64,000 bases of DNA from Mercurialis annua (taxonomy: Eukaryota > Streptophyta > Magnoliopsida > Malpighiales > Euphorbiaceae), in assembly GCF_937616625.2 (NCBI RefSeq), contig NC_065576.1, positions 19,494,001-19,558,000 on the forward strand, in the 5' to 3' direction. The notes under the pieces were generated by a model. The model was not told the origin of the DNA and did not search any database. It saw nothing but the letters and a program-made list of their open reading frames with translations. A program made the position numbers and the translations under genes. Numbering within the stretch: the stretch's first letter is position 1; each line of letters starts with the position of its first letter. Positions 1-10,890 of the stretch are shown here, piece after piece.

Positions 1-291
1 ACCTAGGAAAATTTTCAATTGTACCCTATTTTTGATTTTTATGTTTCATCTCTACCCTAATGAGTTGAATTGACCTATTTTCTTTTGAAAAAGAGTTTAA
101 ATTAGTCCTTCATTTTTAACCTATATTCTAATAAAACGTTAATGTTAATCATTTATATATCTTGTTTTTAATATTTTCATCTTTAAATTAATTAAATAAT
201 CAAAATAATTTATTCTTGGGGTAGAAACGAAACATAAAGTTTAGGCCTTAATATTTTATTCTTGGGGTAGAAATTGAAAATTTTCCTAAGG
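1..291. mobile_element. MITE-like imperfect inverted repeat
   Basis: The left end (positions 3-20, CTAGGAAAATTTTCAATT) is matched in reverse complement at about 268-287 (AATTGAAAATTTTCCTAAG). Further in, TATGTTTCATCTCTACCC near 40-57 matches the reverse complement of GGGGTAGAAACGAAACATA near 218-236. The interior is A+T rich and non-coding. This resembles a small non-autonomous DNA transposon. The left flank lies outside the window, so no target duplication can be tested. TAGGCCTTAAT occurs at 242 and 311, which may be a secondary repeat. About 25 bp (292-316) between this and the LTR is unexplained. It could instead be a chance inverted repeat or part of another element. Confidence 0.4.
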
Positions 292-502
292 TGAGTGGTT
301 TTTAAGTAATTAGGCCTTAATTTAATTACTCGGGTAATTATATTTAATTTTAATCGAAATGTCAAATTGGCTAATTTGCAATTTAGCCCCTAAAGTTTCT
401 AAAAAACTTATTCTAGTTAAGTTTTATCTTGGATCTTTGTTTTGATTTATAAATTAGTAAATTGAGATCGAATAATTAATTTGATTTAGAATATCAAATT
501 AG

Positions 503-635
503 CTAAAGTACAGTTTAGTCCCTAATTGGCAAAAGTACTGTTTAGTCCCTAATTGGCTAAAGTACTGTTTAGTCCCTAATTGGCTAAAGTACAGTTTAGT
601 CCCTAATTGGCTAAAGTAAAATTTAGTCCCTAAAC
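503..635. repeat. 27-bp minisatellite inside LTR, five copies
   Basis: Units start at 503, 530, 557, 584 and 611, each 27 bp (CTAAAGTACAGTTTAGTCCC followed by TAATTGG), with the last unit partial. The paralogous LTR at 48520-48598 has three units and E1 (about 32964-33022) has two. The copy number therefore changes faster than the surrounding LTR. Confidence 0.9.
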
Positions 636-1205
636 TTTATAAGACTTATTTGATCAAGTTTTTGATTTGTAACTTGGGTTACTTAAATTTGAAGTTATTG
701 AGTTCTGTTTTAATGGTTTATTATTTTACCAATTATTTTTGTTAAATATAAACTCGGGTTTATATTTGATAAACGTTTTAGGTCGGGTTAGACTTGGGTC
801 ACCCGACAAGTGAGGTTAGCTTGGTAGTTATTGGTAACTCGGCTAACCCACTATTTGGAAACTATTTATTATTTAAAGTTTATTAAATAATATTTATAAT
901 TTGGATTTAAAATAAGAACTCAATAGACTTGTAATAATTATGCATTGTTACCTTTTGGGTATTTTTGTGTTGTTCTGGATTACTAAATTCCGACATGTTA
1001 TTTGCACTAGTCCTATGTGGTGTCTAGTACTCTTTAGCGTTAGTGTCTGATTTTAATTATGATTTTAATATTTTATTTAGACCCGTCGACTGTTCGTACT
1101 TCAGAGGCGAACCAGAGTTAGATTGCTTGTCAGGATCACGTAGATTTAGCAAGCAGTGAGTTTATATCTCTATTTACCTCTTTATTAAGCAATTATTATA
1201 TTTTG

Positions 1206-1222
1206 TATATATATATATATAT
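1206..1222. repeat. (TA)n microsatellite in LTR
   Basis: About 17 nt of alternating TA. The homologous sites are 29 nt at 40889-40917 and ~43 nt at 49169-49211, so it is length-variable between LTR copies. Confidence 0.9.
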
Positions 1223-2064
1223 GTATAAACAGCTTTTGAACTGTTTTCGGCATTGTGGATTTGATTTGGAACGTGCTACTCGATGGGCATCAGCGGGACT
1301 GCGTGCGCACCGGTAATAATTATGGTAATGAGGTAGGTTTGAGATACGTCTCACCTTAGTGAGGGCACCGGTGGAAGATACGTCTCCTGGGCTCACTAAT
1401 TATTAAGTGATAGTCGGGGATCGGTTATTGAGATACGTCTCACCGACACGACAATGGATTTCAAATTGTGGTTTAGGGTTTCATTGATAATCCATAATGA
1501 AAAAGTTTTATCAAACGTTTTTAAAGGTTTTCAACTTAATAAATGTAAATGGTTATATAAACTCTACTCAGTAAATCAGACCCCGTTGTTTTCCCAAATT
1601 TTCCAGGTTTATGATTTGAGCATTTGTCGATCTCCGTTTCTTCATTCTCGGAGGTTCTTTATTTTATTTCAGATATAAGAGTCGAACTATTTTAAACTCT
1701 TAGACCGCAGTAGTTTTATCATATTATTCATGTTATAGTCTTACGTTTATATTTAGACTATTGTTTGTTGGATTGGTCCAACTATTACTATATCATTTTT
1801 GGCATGATTACAGTGTTTATGGTATTTATATTATATTGCCATACTGTTGGAGATTATTTTGAGATAAGCGTACTTTAAATATATGTTGTTTATATGTACT
1901 GCTAGATTAGGGTGTTTTCTCGGTTGCCCCCGAGCATGTGGTTTTATGCAGGTACATTGTTTTAAATGTGCTAAGTTGGTTATCCGCAAGGCTAGATACG
2001 GGTTTAGGTACTACCATACCCATACCCTAGTGCCGATCACGATTCATGAAAATGGGTCGTGACA

Positions 2065-2442
2065 GTTACGAAACTAATCAAAACGTTTAAAACGGTACGA
2101 AAGAAAGCCAAACGATTAAAACGTTACGAATTAAATCCTAACATCTTACCTTTTTAGGAAATTAATCCAAACGTTTAATACGTTACGAAACAATTCCAAA
2201 CGTTTAAAACGTTACGAAATAAATCCAAACGTATAAAACAATTCGAAATAAATCCAAACATTTAAAACATTGTGAAATAAATCCAAAAATTTAAACATTT
2301 TAGCGATTCATGCCAAACAATTAAAAACGTTACAAAACTAATCCATACATTTAAATGTTGCGAAACTAATCCAAATGTTTCACCTTTTCAGCGATTTAAG
2401 CTAAATGTTTTAAACGTTAAGAAAAAAATCCTAATGTTTGAC
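2065..2442. repeat. Satellite array, left part split by element A
   Basis: Degenerate units of the AAACGTTTAAAACGTTACG type and the TTTCACCTTTTTAGCGATTT type. The array is continuous with 13919 onward once element A and one TSD copy are removed. Copy B shows the uninterrupted version at 50048-50425 onward. Units here are more diverged than in the middle of the array. Confidence 0.9.
2438..2442. repeat. Target-site duplication of element A, left copy (TTGAC)
   Basis: TTGAC precedes the LTR terminus TGTCACGACC at 2443 and is repeated at 13914-13918 after the other LTR. The 5-bp length is standard for Ty3/Gypsy integrases. The undisturbed paralog at 50421-50425 has a single TTGAC in the same satellite context. 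Confidence 0.95.
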
Positions 2443-3034
2443 TGTCACGACCCATTTTCATGAATCGCGACCGGCGCTAGGGTATGGGTAATGTAGTACC
2501 GAAACCCGTAACTAGCCTTCCATATAATTCATAAACACATAAACCTGCAGAAAACCAATGCTCGGGGGCAACCGAGACTTCAACCTAAACTAGCAGTTAC
2601 AATAATCAACAGTTAATATAACATGCTTATTCAATTCTGAGTCTAAAATAGATTTATCATAAACCAATACAAATAATATAACATGCCAAAGCAATATAAC
2701 CAGTCGAACCAATCCGACAAAATATATAATAATAATAAAGACGTCTAGTTACTACTGCGGTCTATGAATAAAACAGTTTTACAGTTTTATTAAAATAAAA
2801 GGGAACCTCCGAGGAAAAGTAAATGCGGAGATCACCAGACTCTCTCAGATCATAACCCTGGGGAAAATTGGGAAAAACAACGGGGTCAGATATACTGAGA
2901 TGAGTTCATACCACTATTTACATTTATTAAGTGGAAAACCTTTAAAACGTTTAAAACATTTAATAACGATATTACAGATAATAGTTGGAACCCTAATCCA
3001 CAATTCTAAATAATAATCATAATCCAATAGGTCT

Positions 3035-3154
3035 GGTCCCGAGAGCTGAGCTACACCGAGTTACCACTGACCACACTTATACCAGAGTCCCGAGAGCTGA
3101 GCTACACCGAGTTACTCTACCTGGTCCCGAGAGCTATGCTCACACCGAGTTACC
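3035..3154 (-). repeat. Triplicated LTR cassette (A type)
   Basis: Three copies of a ~30-bp motif with core CGAGAGCTGAGCTACACCGA start at 3035, 3086 and 3123; the third is slightly diverged. The same cassette lies at 11483-11602 in the other LTR, and in opposite orientation in E1 (about 33718-33843) and E2 (about 36668-36795). Subfamilies C and D carry different repeats at the equivalent position. Confidence 0.85.
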
Positions 3155-5163
3155 ACATTTCCATAAATACCTTACCCAGATCAATACCGGTGCGCACGCA
3201 ATCCTAATGATGCCCATTAGGTAGCACGTTCCAACTAAGAGCCATAATATAAAAACAGTTCGAAATATACGTACAGTATATATATTTAATATTAAAATAA
3301 CAATTTACTTAATAAAGCGGTAAATAGTAAATATAAACTCACTGCTTGCTAATCCGCGTGAAATACCGGCAAGCAACTAACTCTGGTTCGCCTCTGAAGC
3401 ACGAACAGTAGACGAGTCTAGACAAATAAAATAATTATTAAAATCAGCCCCTAACTCTAGAGATTACTAAACACCACATAGGACTAGCACAATACCAAGT
3501 CTCACACAAGCATAGCCAAAGCAGAAAGGACAATAAATTACATAATGACCCGAGTCAAAATACGAACCACCTTGATTAACACAATACTCAAAATTAATAA
3601 GTCAAGTTTATTGAGTTCACACTTAACATCAAATCCGATAATATTATTTTAATAATATTTAAATGATACTTTAAATCAATTCCTCAAATAGTGGGTTAGC
3701 CGAGTTACTAATAACTACCAAGCTACCTCACATGTCGGGTGACCCAAGTCTAACCCGATCCAAAATATTTTATCAATAATATAAACCAGAGTTTATAATT
3801 CCCAAAAATAACCTTGATAAAATAAAAATATTTATATCCAATTATAAACCATAGTTTATAATTATAGAAACAACCTTGATAAAATAATAATCAAAATTTA
3901 AAACGGAACTTAATAACTTTATAACTCAAGTAACCAATAGTTACAATAATTCAAAATAAATTAAGAAATCGTTTTAAAATCTTAAAACATAAGTTTAAAA
4001 GCTAATTTGTAATTTAGTCAATTTGGCACACCAAACCAATATTTAAACAATTAATAATTATCCGAGCAATTATATACTTATATGTTAAAAATAAAATTAT
4101 CGTTTTCCGATTAAAATAGTTAAAACAATTTAAATCATAATCGAGACTAACATTATTTTTATTTATAATAATGTTAATAAATAGAAATTTAGAAATCAAA
4201 ACGAGAATTGGAAATCCGATTTTAAATCGGCAAAAAATCAAATTAAAACCTTGATTAGATATAATTAAGAACTCACCCAATAACATTTAAATAAAACAAA
4301 TGTCCATAATGATGAACAGTAACAAGCAGCCAATAAAAAACGATGGACACAAAATTTTGAAATGAGAAGTTTCTGACCCAGTACAAAGCCTAATATAATC
4401 AAAACCAAATTATACCACTGTACCCATTATTCTCCAATTATAAATCAAACAATTTAAACATAGCTTATTAACCAATATTCATAATCAAAACATTGTGAGC
4501 ATTACAGAATAATTGAAAATGAATAGCCCTATCAATGAGATCATACTGTCAAGTATCAATTAAAAGGAATCGAAGCAATTAACAATGACAGCTAACAAGA
4601 ACATGAGCTAGAATGATTTCCAATGAAAAACCGAAATCAAACAATCAAGGACAAGTTTAACAACATATTTATTCAGATTTCACATGAACAAAAAGATAGC
4701 AGTGCTTGACGAAGGAATACGGCAACCAAAGATCATCGCATGAAAACAGCGGATCCGAAACGTAACGATAACGAAATCACAACTATGATATCTAAGACAA
4801 AGCAATCATAACTCAGGCCAGAAATAAATAATTTACAATCATAATAACACCTGAATATCGTCATTTTGGATGCAAGAACATCGGCATAAACATAACCAAA
4901 ATCGCAGCCAATTAACATAAATAAAAAAAAACGATGAAATGATGGTGCTTACTACAGATAGATTAACGTACCAGATTCGGTTCCAAAGGTTTAGGATTAA
5001 AGGGGACATAAAGAACTATCGTAGCGAAGAAACGGATTTCGATTCAGCGTGATTTATTGCAGCAATGGGGATGATGAATAGGGTAAGATTTCAGAAAAAT
5101 ATGATGAGCAAGGGGCGGCTAGGGTTAACGAGATTGATGAGGAGAAGAATTTGAGTAAGAAAC

Positions 5164-5173
5164 GTAAATAAAT
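5164..5173 (-). promoter_or_regulatory. Possible TATA box in 3' LTR of A
   Basis: Minus strand reads TATTTATTTA, at a place equivalent to TATTTATA in LTR C (47475-47482). It is followed downstream by a C/T-rich leader-like stretch. Assigned by position and composition only. Confidence 0.3.
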
Positions 5174-5466
5174 AAGATAAGAAAATTAGACTCAAATAAG
5201 GCAAGAAGCCGCAACACGCAGAGAAGAACCATGTTGCAGGTATAATGGTGAATGAGTCCAAGATGCATGGGCCAATGCCACACCAAACTGTGGCCCAACC
5301 AATAGAATTATGAAAACATGGATCAACCAAAGAAAACAAACCATAACCCTTAAATTAACCAATAAAAATACAACCCAAATGATTTACTCAAACCACGAAT
5401 CTGCGAACGACTCAAGTTATGACTAGAAATTCATCGGAAAAATAAAAAAAATTACGGGATATTACA

Positions 5467-5478
5467 TTCTTCCCAACT
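5467..5478 (-). other. Polypurine tract (PPT) of element A
   Basis: Minus strand AGTTGGGAAGAA lies directly before the 3' LTR start TGTAATATCCCG. The homologous tract is AGTTGGGGAGAA in C, D1 and D2. A PPT at this place primes plus-strand DNA synthesis in LTR elements. Confidence 0.9.
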
Positions 5479-5583
5479 TATTAAAAATTCGTCCTCGAAT
5501 TTAACACGACAAGTAAATCACATCAGAACAACACGTAACACAAGTAAAAACTACAAAGTCACAGAAAAACAAGATATTGTACC

Positions 5584-8500
5584 TCACGGAAATAGAAAAG
5601 GATAGCGATTCCGCATATCCAACTCGGTCTCCCAAGTACACTCCTCTACAGAATGATTGCGCCAGAGAACTTTGACCATCGGAATCTCCTTGTTCCGCAA
5701 TTTACGCACCTGCGTATCAACAATCTCAACTGGCTGTTCCTCATAGGACAGCTCCTGGTCAATCTCAACACTCTGAGGCACAATCACGTGCGAAGGATCA
5801 GAAACGCACTTTCTCAACATAGAAACGTGAAACACCGGATGTACTAACGACATGTCTGGCGGTAGAACCAGACGATAAGCCACAGCTCCAATCCTCTCCG
5901 AAATCTCATAAGGACCAATATACCTCGGTGCCAACTTTCCCTTGACACCAAAACGAACCACGCCTTTCATAGGCGAAACCCGAAGAAATACGAAATCACC
6001 AACCTGGAACTCAATGTCTTTCCTCTTCGGATCAGCATAACTCTTATGCCGACTAAAAGCAGTCTCTAACCTCCGCTTAATCAACGGTACCTTCTCAGAG
6101 GTAATCTGAATAATCTCCGCTCCCGAGAGTTTACGCTCTCCGACCTCCTCCCAACAGATAGGAGATCTACATTTGCGCCCGTACAAAGCCTCATACGGCG
6201 CCATCTCGATACTCGCATGATAACTGTTGTTATAAGAAAACTCAATCAACGGCAAATGAGTATCCCAGCTACCCTGAAAATCGAGAACACACATCCTGAG
6301 CATATCCTCCAACGTCTGAATAGTCCTCTCAGACTGACCGTCAGTCTGAGGATGAAAAGCTGTACTGAAATCCAACCGAGAACCCAAGGATTCCTGTAAC
6401 GCCTTCCAAAACCTCGAAGTAAACACAGAACCTCTGTCTGAAACAATAGAAACCGGTACACCATGCAAACTGACAATCCTGTCGATGTACAACTGAGCCA
6501 ACCTCGAAGCAGTATACGAAACCTTAATCGGAAGGAAATGAGCTGACTTGGTCATACGGTCAACTATCACCCAGATGGAGTCGTATCCCTGTCGAGTACG
6601 TGGTAACCCAACCACAAAATCCATAGCAATCCGCTCCCACTTCCACTCTGGAATAGGTAGTGGCTGTAGATAGCCAAAAGGTCTCTGATGTTCCAGCTTC
6701 ACCTGCTGGCAAGTCAGACACTTAGAAACATACTCAGCGACATCCTTCTTCATCCCGCTCCACCAGTAGGTACCCTTAAGATCATGGTACATCTTAGTAG
6801 AACCCGGATGAACACTATAAGCAGACTTGTGCGCTTCTTCCAAGATCTGGTCCCTCAAACCATCAGAATCCGGAACACACAATCTCGAACCATGTCTCAG
6901 AACACCATCCACAAATGTAAATTCAGGATTTCCATCCTGCTGAACCTCCTCAATAATCCGTTTCAACTGTGCATCCTCAGCTTGCAAAGCTTTGATCCGA
7001 TCAATCAAAACGGGTTGCACTTGCAACTGTGCTAACAAACAACCAGTCTGAGAAATCTGAAAACCATAGCCTGAAGCTATCAAACTGTGCCACTCTCTAA
7101 CCATGGGTCTACGCCCAATCTCAGAAATATGAGCCAAGCTGCCCGAAGACTTGCGACTCAACGCATCGGCTACCACATTAGCCTTACCAGGATGGTACTG
7201 AATAGTACAGTCGTAGTCCTTCAGCAACTCTAACCACCTCCTCTGTCTCAAGTTCAATTCTCTCTGATCAAAGATATACTTCAGACTCTTATGATCAGTG
7301 AAAATCTCACAAGTAGCACCATACAAATAATGCCTCCAGATTTTCAGCGCAAAAACCACAGCTGCCAACTCTAAATCATGAGTAGGGTAATTCACCTCAT
7401 GCTTCTTCAACTGTCTGGAAGCATAGGCAATCACCTGTCCATGTTGCATCAGAACGCAACCCAACCCAATCCGAGACGCATCACAATACACTGTGAACCC
7501 ATCAATGCCAGAAGGCAATGCCAAAACCGGAGCTGTAGTCAAAATCTCCTTGAGCTTCTCAAAGCTCGCCTCGCACTTGTCAGTCCACTCAAACTTGACA
7601 CCCTTCTGTGTCAGTTTAGTCAAAGGTGCAGATATTCTGGAGAAATCTTGCACGAACCGACGATAGTAGCCAGCTAAACCCAGAAAACTTCTGATCTCGG
7701 TAACTGACCTTGGCCTTTGCCAATCCATGACCGCCTCAATCTTCTTCGGATCAACCTTGATCCCATCTTTCGACACCACGTGTCCTAGAAAGGTAACCTG
7801 ATCCAACCAGAACTCACATTTTGAGAACTTAGCGTACAACTGATGCTCACGCAACGTCTGTAGTATAGTCCTGAAATGGTAAGCATGCTCCTCCTCACTC
7901 CGAGAATAGATCAAAATGTCATCAATGAAGACGATAACAAATTGATCCAAAAACGGCTTGAACACTCTGTTCATCATATCCATAAATGCTGCTGGTGCGT
8001 TCGTCAGACCAAAGGACATAACCAGAAACTCAAAGTGTCCATAACGAGTCCGAAAAGCAGTCTTAGGCACATCTGCATCACGGATCCGCAGCTGATGATA
8101 CCCAGACCTCAAATCAATCTTGGAAAAACACTTCGCACCCTGCAACTGATCAAACAAATCATCGATGCGAGGAAGAGGATATCTGTTCTTGACAGTAGCC
8201 TTATTCAACTGTCTGTAGTCGATACAGAGCCGAAAGGAACCGTCTTTCTTCTTTACAAATAGAACTGGAGCACCCCACGGAGAAGTACTCGGTCTGATGA
8301 ACCCGCTATCCAACAACTCTTGTAACTGGTCCTTCAACTCCTTCAGCTCTGCAGGAGCCATCCGATACGGCGGTATCGAAATCGGAGCTGTACCAGAAAC
8401 CACATCAATGCAAAACTCAATATCACGATCAGGTGGTAATCCAGGCAATTCCTCTGGAAACACATCAGTGAACTCATTCACTATCGGAACACTATGCATA

Positions 8501-10551
8501 TCACCACTACTAGTCTCCAAATCACGAACCACAGCAAGAAAACCCTGGCAACCCTTGCCTAACATCCGCTTCGCCTTGATGGCGGAAATCAGATTCTTAG
8601 GTGTCTCTGCCTTTTCTCCCTGAAAGGAAAAAGGTAGACCACCTGGAATCCTGAACTCGACTGACTTCTCTCGACAGTCAATAGAAGCATAATGGCGTGA
8701 CAACCAGTCCATCCCCAAGATAACATCAAAAGAAAGAACGTCAAGTACAATCAAATCAGCACATAATTCTCTACCCTGAATAACCACTGGACACGAAGGA
8801 TAAACAACGTCCACTACTACACCTTCAGACATAGGTGTAGACACAGCTAGAGGTTCACTCAAAACAGATGGTGCTCTACCCAATTTCCCAGCAAAACATG
8901 TAGATACAAACGAATGGGTTGCACCCGCATCAAATAACACTAAAGCATCTATAAAAGAAATCGGAATGGTACCTTGCACCACAGCATTTGATGCACGCGC
9001 ATCCTGAGGAGTAAGTGCGAACACTCTGGCCTGACCCTGCGGTTGCTGCTGCGAACTCTGTCCAGTACCATAACCGTTGGAACCTCTACCGCCGTTACCA
9101 CGGCCACCAAAACCTCTGCCACCAGAACCACGGCCCCGCTGGCCACCAAATGATGCTGCAGGTTGAGAGTACCCTACAGACTGTGTAAACGCAGGTCTCT
9201 GCTGCTGATAAGATGACTGCGCCACACTGGAGTTAGACATCTGCTGCCCAGATGTCGGACACTCCCTAGAAAAATGACCCGGCTGGCCACAAGTGAAACA
9301 ACCTCCAGGAGCTAACTGGCACTGACCATAATGCCTACGTCTGCAATTCTGGCAGAATGGAATGTTCGATCCACCACTGTACCCGCGTCCTGAACCACGG
9401 TTGCTCCCACTGCTACTGGAACTGTACGGAGCACTCCTGGCACTATGCCTCCCTTTGTTGTGAGTCCGTCGACTCCCCCTGTTGGCCTGAGAAGAGCCAC
9501 TGTAGTAGTTCCCATTACCATGCTGCACTGGGGCCTGCTGCCCTCCACTAGGAACGTCACTCTTTCCCTTCTGATTCTGGAAAGGGTCAGAGATCGTCCC
9601 AAACTGAACCATCGAATTCTCCATCCGCCGCGCACTATCCACTAACCGAGCAAACTCCATGTTTGTCCCTATCAGCAAAGGAAGAAACTCAGAGCCTAAA
9701 CCCCTAACATAACGGTCGTTCACTCGCTCTTGATCACCTTGTAGATCTGTAGCAAACCGCCCCAAACGTACAAACTCAGTAGTGTAGTCTGTCACCGATC
9801 TATCCCCCTTCTTCAAAGTGAGCAGCTTTTCTCTGAAACTCTCAGTAACAGAGAAGGGTAGATAGTAACCTCTAAACCTGATCACAAAATCAGCCCAAGG
9901 CAAAGTATCCATAACCGGTCTGATGTTATCGCGATACCAATCCTTAGCTGGACCCTTCAGCGACATTTCCACAAGCATCACTGATTGACGATCAGACGCT
10001 TGAATCCTCTGACTGTTGTACTCAAATTCCTCCAAAAAGTCAAGAGCATCCCCAGTACCATCAAAAGAAGTCGGATTCAACTTCAAGTAGGTCATCACCA
10101 ACTCTCTGTCTGTTGGAATATGACCGACACCAGCAATTCCACCAATACCAGCTACAGCACCAACCTGAGGTTGCTGTTGCTGCGCTAACTGACCCAGTAT
10201 ATTACACTGATTCTGCAGTAGAGCCTGATTGTTCTGCATCTCGACAACGCCAGCCAAGAAAGTAGTGAAGTCGAACGCTTGCATATTTGGTGCTTGCTGC
10301 ACCCCTGGTGCCTGCTGCACATTCGGTGCCTGAACACCTGCTGCACCGCGCCCTCTAGCTCCACCTCTACCAGCACCAGCTCCTCTGCCTCTACCAGCAC
10401 CTCTACCTCTGCCAGCACCTCCACCTCGACCACGTCCAGCATTTGCCTGAACTGGTGGTGCGTTCTGATCGACTTCCATGGAAATCGCATCATCAGCCAC
10501 AGCTTCTTGCTCTGCCGCAGCACGAGCACGAGTACGAATAACGTTGTCCAT
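5584..10551 (-). CDS. Gag-Pol polyprotein with C-terminal chromodomain (Ty3/Gypsy, Tekay-like)
   Basis: A 1655-residue uninterrupted ORF encoding all proteins of element A. The start [10 protein letters not shown] aligns with MNTRTRDAAQ of element C. In order: an Arg-Gly-rich N-terminal segment (about 39-71); the Gag capsid region (about 150-320); a CCHC zinc knuckle C418[13 protein letters not shown]431; a second RGG-rich stretch (about 475-505); an aspartic protease with [10 protein letters not shown] (catalytic D541, DAG where DSG is commoner); reverse transcriptase with FIDD at 875-878; RNase H with VYCDAS near 1021 and FTDHKS near 1085; integrase with an HHCC zinc site (about 1244-1280) and D1311, D1372, E1408 (DD35E spacing); a GPY/F-like segment near 1545; a chromodomain at about 1603-1650 (VKVLWRN...EECTWE). 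Gag and Pol are in one frame, so separation would depend on proteolysis. Chromodomains of this class are linked to targeting of H3K9-methylated chromatin. No lesion was seen. Confidence 0.97.
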   Translation of the reverse strand: MDNVIRTRARAAAEQEAVADDAISMEVDQNAPPVQANAGRGRGGGAGRGRGAGRGRGAGAGRGGARGRGAAGVQAPNVQQAPGVQQAPNMQAFDFTTFLAGVVEMQNNQALLQNQCNILGQLAQQQQPQVGAVAGIGGIAGVGHIPTDRELVMTYLKLNPTSFDGTGDALDFLEEFEYNSQRIQASDRQSVMLVEMSLKGPAKDWYRDNIRPVMDTLPWADFVIRFRGYYLPFSVTESFREKLLTLKKGDRSVTDYTTEFVRLGRFATDLQGDQERVNDRYVRGLGSEFLPLLIGTNMEFARLVDSARRMENSMVQFGTISDPFQNQKGKSDVPSGGQQAPVQHGNGNYYSGSSQANRGSRRTHNKGRHSARSAPYSSSSSGSNRGSGRGYSGGSNIPFCQNCRRRHYGQCQLAPGGCFTCGQPGHFSRECPTSGQQMSNSSVAQSSYQQQRPAFTQSVGYSQPAASFGGQRGRGSGGRGFGGRGNGGRGSNGYGTGQSSQQQPQGQARVFALTPQDARASNAVVQGTIPISFIDALVLFDAGATHSFVSTCFAGKLGRAPSVLSEPLAVSTPMSEGVVVDVVYPSCPVVIQGRELCADLIVLDVLSFDVILGMDWLSRHYASIDCREKSVEFRIPGGLPFSFQGEKAETPKNLISAIKAKRMLGKGCQGFLAVVRDLETSSGDMHSVPIVNEFTDVFPEELPGLPPDRDIEFCIDVVSGTAPISIPPYRMAPAELKELKDQLQELLDSGFIRPSTSPWGAPVLFVKKKDGSFRLCIDYRQLNKATVKNRYPLPRIDDLFDQLQGAKCFSKIDLRSGYHQLRIRDADVPKTAFRTRYGHFEFLVMSFGLTNAPAAFMDMMNRVFKPFLDQFVIVFIDDILIYSRSEEEHAYHFRTILQTLREHQLYAKFSKCEFWLDQVTFLGHVVSKDGIKVDPKKIEAVMDWQRPRSVTEIRSFLGLAGYYRRFVQDFSRISAPLTKLTQKGVKFEWTDKCEASFEKLKEILTTAPVLALPSGIDGFTVYCDASRIGLGCVLMQHGQVIAYASRQLKKHEVNYPTHDLELAAVVFALKIWRHYLYGATCEIFTDHKSLKYIFDQRELNLRQRRWLELLKDYDCTIQYHPGKANVVADALSRKSSGSLAHISEIGRRPMVREWHSLIASGYGFQISQTGCLLAQLQVQPVLIDRIKALQAEDAQLKRIIEEVQQDGNPEFTFVDGVLRHGSRLCVPDSDGLRDQILEEAHKSAYSVHPGSTKMYHDLKGTYWWSGMKKDVAEYVSKCLTCQQVKLEHQRPFGYLQPLPIPEWKWERIAMDFVVGLPRTRQGYDSIWVIVDRMTKSAHFLPIKVSYTASRLAQLYIDRIVSLHGVPVSIVSDRGSVFTSRFWKALQESLGSRLDFSTAFHPQTDGQSERTIQTLEDMLRMCVLDFQGSWDTHLPLIEFSYNNSYHASIEMAPYEALYGRKCRSPICWEEVGERKLSGAEIIQITSEKVPLIKRRLETAFSRHKSYADPKRKDIEFQVGDFVFLRVSPMKGVVRFGVKGKLAPRYIGPYEISERIGAVAYRLVLPPDMSLVHPVFHVSMLRKCVSDPSHVIVPQSVEIDQELSYEEQPVEIVDTQVRKLRNKEIPMVKVLWRNHSVEECTWETELDMRNRYPFLFP

Positions 10552-10746
10552 ATCCTAAGATTGAACACAAAAATTTAAATAACAGATATTTCATACCCAA
10601 GCATGATCAAAACAAGCAACATATAGGATTTCCCAAGAAATCAACAGCAATAAAATGTTCACCCAAGTGAAATAAAATTAACATTTACAACATCAAATCA
10701 ACATACAATAACTGACTCGACGCAATCCTATTGGTGTAGGCAGAAT

Positions 10747-10780
10747 GTCTTTAAAATCAAAAGATGACGGTTTTAAAGAC
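10747..10780 (-). promoter_or_regulatory. Candidate leader RNA stem-loop
   Basis: GTCTTTAAAA (10 nt) and TTTTAAAGAC form a perfect 10-bp stem around a 14-nt loop that contains the conserved CATCTTTTG. The equivalent in C (41881-41911) uses TTTGAAA with TTTCAAA, so one A-T pair is replaced by G-C on both arms. The loop sequence CATCTTTTG is kept in A, C and E2. Confidence 0.5.
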
Positions 10781-10866
10781 ATGACAGAATCCTATATCCG
10801 CAGTAGTTCCTAAGACACAACCATACTTAACAGAGTAAACACATAGCAAGCAATTGGCCTTGGTTT

Positions 10867-10886
10867 GAAACCAGGCTCTGATACCA
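10867..10886 (-). other. Primer-binding site (initiator tRNA-Met)
   Basis: The plus strand carries CCAGGCTCTGATACCA, which equals the 3' end of plant initiator tRNA-Met apart from one base (10873, A for T). The element strand therefore reads TGGTATCAGAGC. It lies 4 bp from the LTR edge at 10891, as expected for minus-strand DNA priming. Confidence 0.95.
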
Positions 10887-10890
10887 AGTT

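Larger units (their letters stand above)
317..2064 (+). mobile_element. LTR, 3' part, Tekay-like subfamily C
   Basis: The sequence matches the right LTR of element C from 48334 to 50047 and ends in the family terminus GGGTCGTGACA. It then runs straight into satellite at the same base as copy B. The first ~1.2 kb of the LTR (47116-48333 in copy B) is absent here and is replaced by the inverted-repeat sequence at 1-316. It carries the 27-bp minisatellite (503-635), a TA run (1206-1222) and a GATACGTCTC cassette occurring three times at 1341-1443. It is either the 3' LTR of an element mostly outside the window or a solo LTR. The 74-codon ORF at 1454-1678 is not considered a gene. Confidence 0.85.
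2443..5466 (-). mobile_element. 3' LTR of element A
   Basis: 3,024 bp. In element orientation it starts TGTAATATCCCG (5466 downward) and ends GGGTCGTGACA (2443). It shares with the other LTR subfamilies the block with AACTCGGCTAACCCACTATT, the region around GTGGTGTCTAG, and the terminal region with TACCCATACCCTAGCGCCGG. It lacks the GTCTCGTACGAGAC palindromes seen in C, D and E1. Small ORFs on either strand (for example 4014-4286, 5091-5339) recur only because the LTRs are duplicates. They have no recognisable domain. Confidence 0.95.
10552..10890 (-). other. 5' leader of element A, between PBS and gag
   Basis: Non-coding leader of ~340 nt between the 5' LTR and the gag ATG. It contains the PBS (10867-10886) and a 34-nt potential stem-loop (10747-10780). 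Parts are recognisably similar to the leaders of C (41760-42075) and E2 (37398 to ~37780), for example TTTCACTTGGGTGA and TGGGTATGA-like segments. It is the likely place for packaging or dimerisation signals. Confidence 0.75.

Noticed and set aside
1454..1678. 74-codon ORF recurring at 41149-41373 and 49437-49661
   Set aside because: It lies in the same LTR segment of three related copies. Many differences alter amino acids, there is no known domain, and it is open because the copies are recent.
4014..5339. ORFs of 61-91 codons inside the A LTR, repeated at 12462-13786
   Set aside because: The LTRs are duplicates, so recurrence is no evidence of coding. Composition is A+T-rich with no motif.
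6217..10578. ORFs antisense or out of frame to the A polyprotein (for example 7876-8262, 9312-9635, 10185-10568)
   Set aside because: They are shadows of the 1655-codon frame without independent support.
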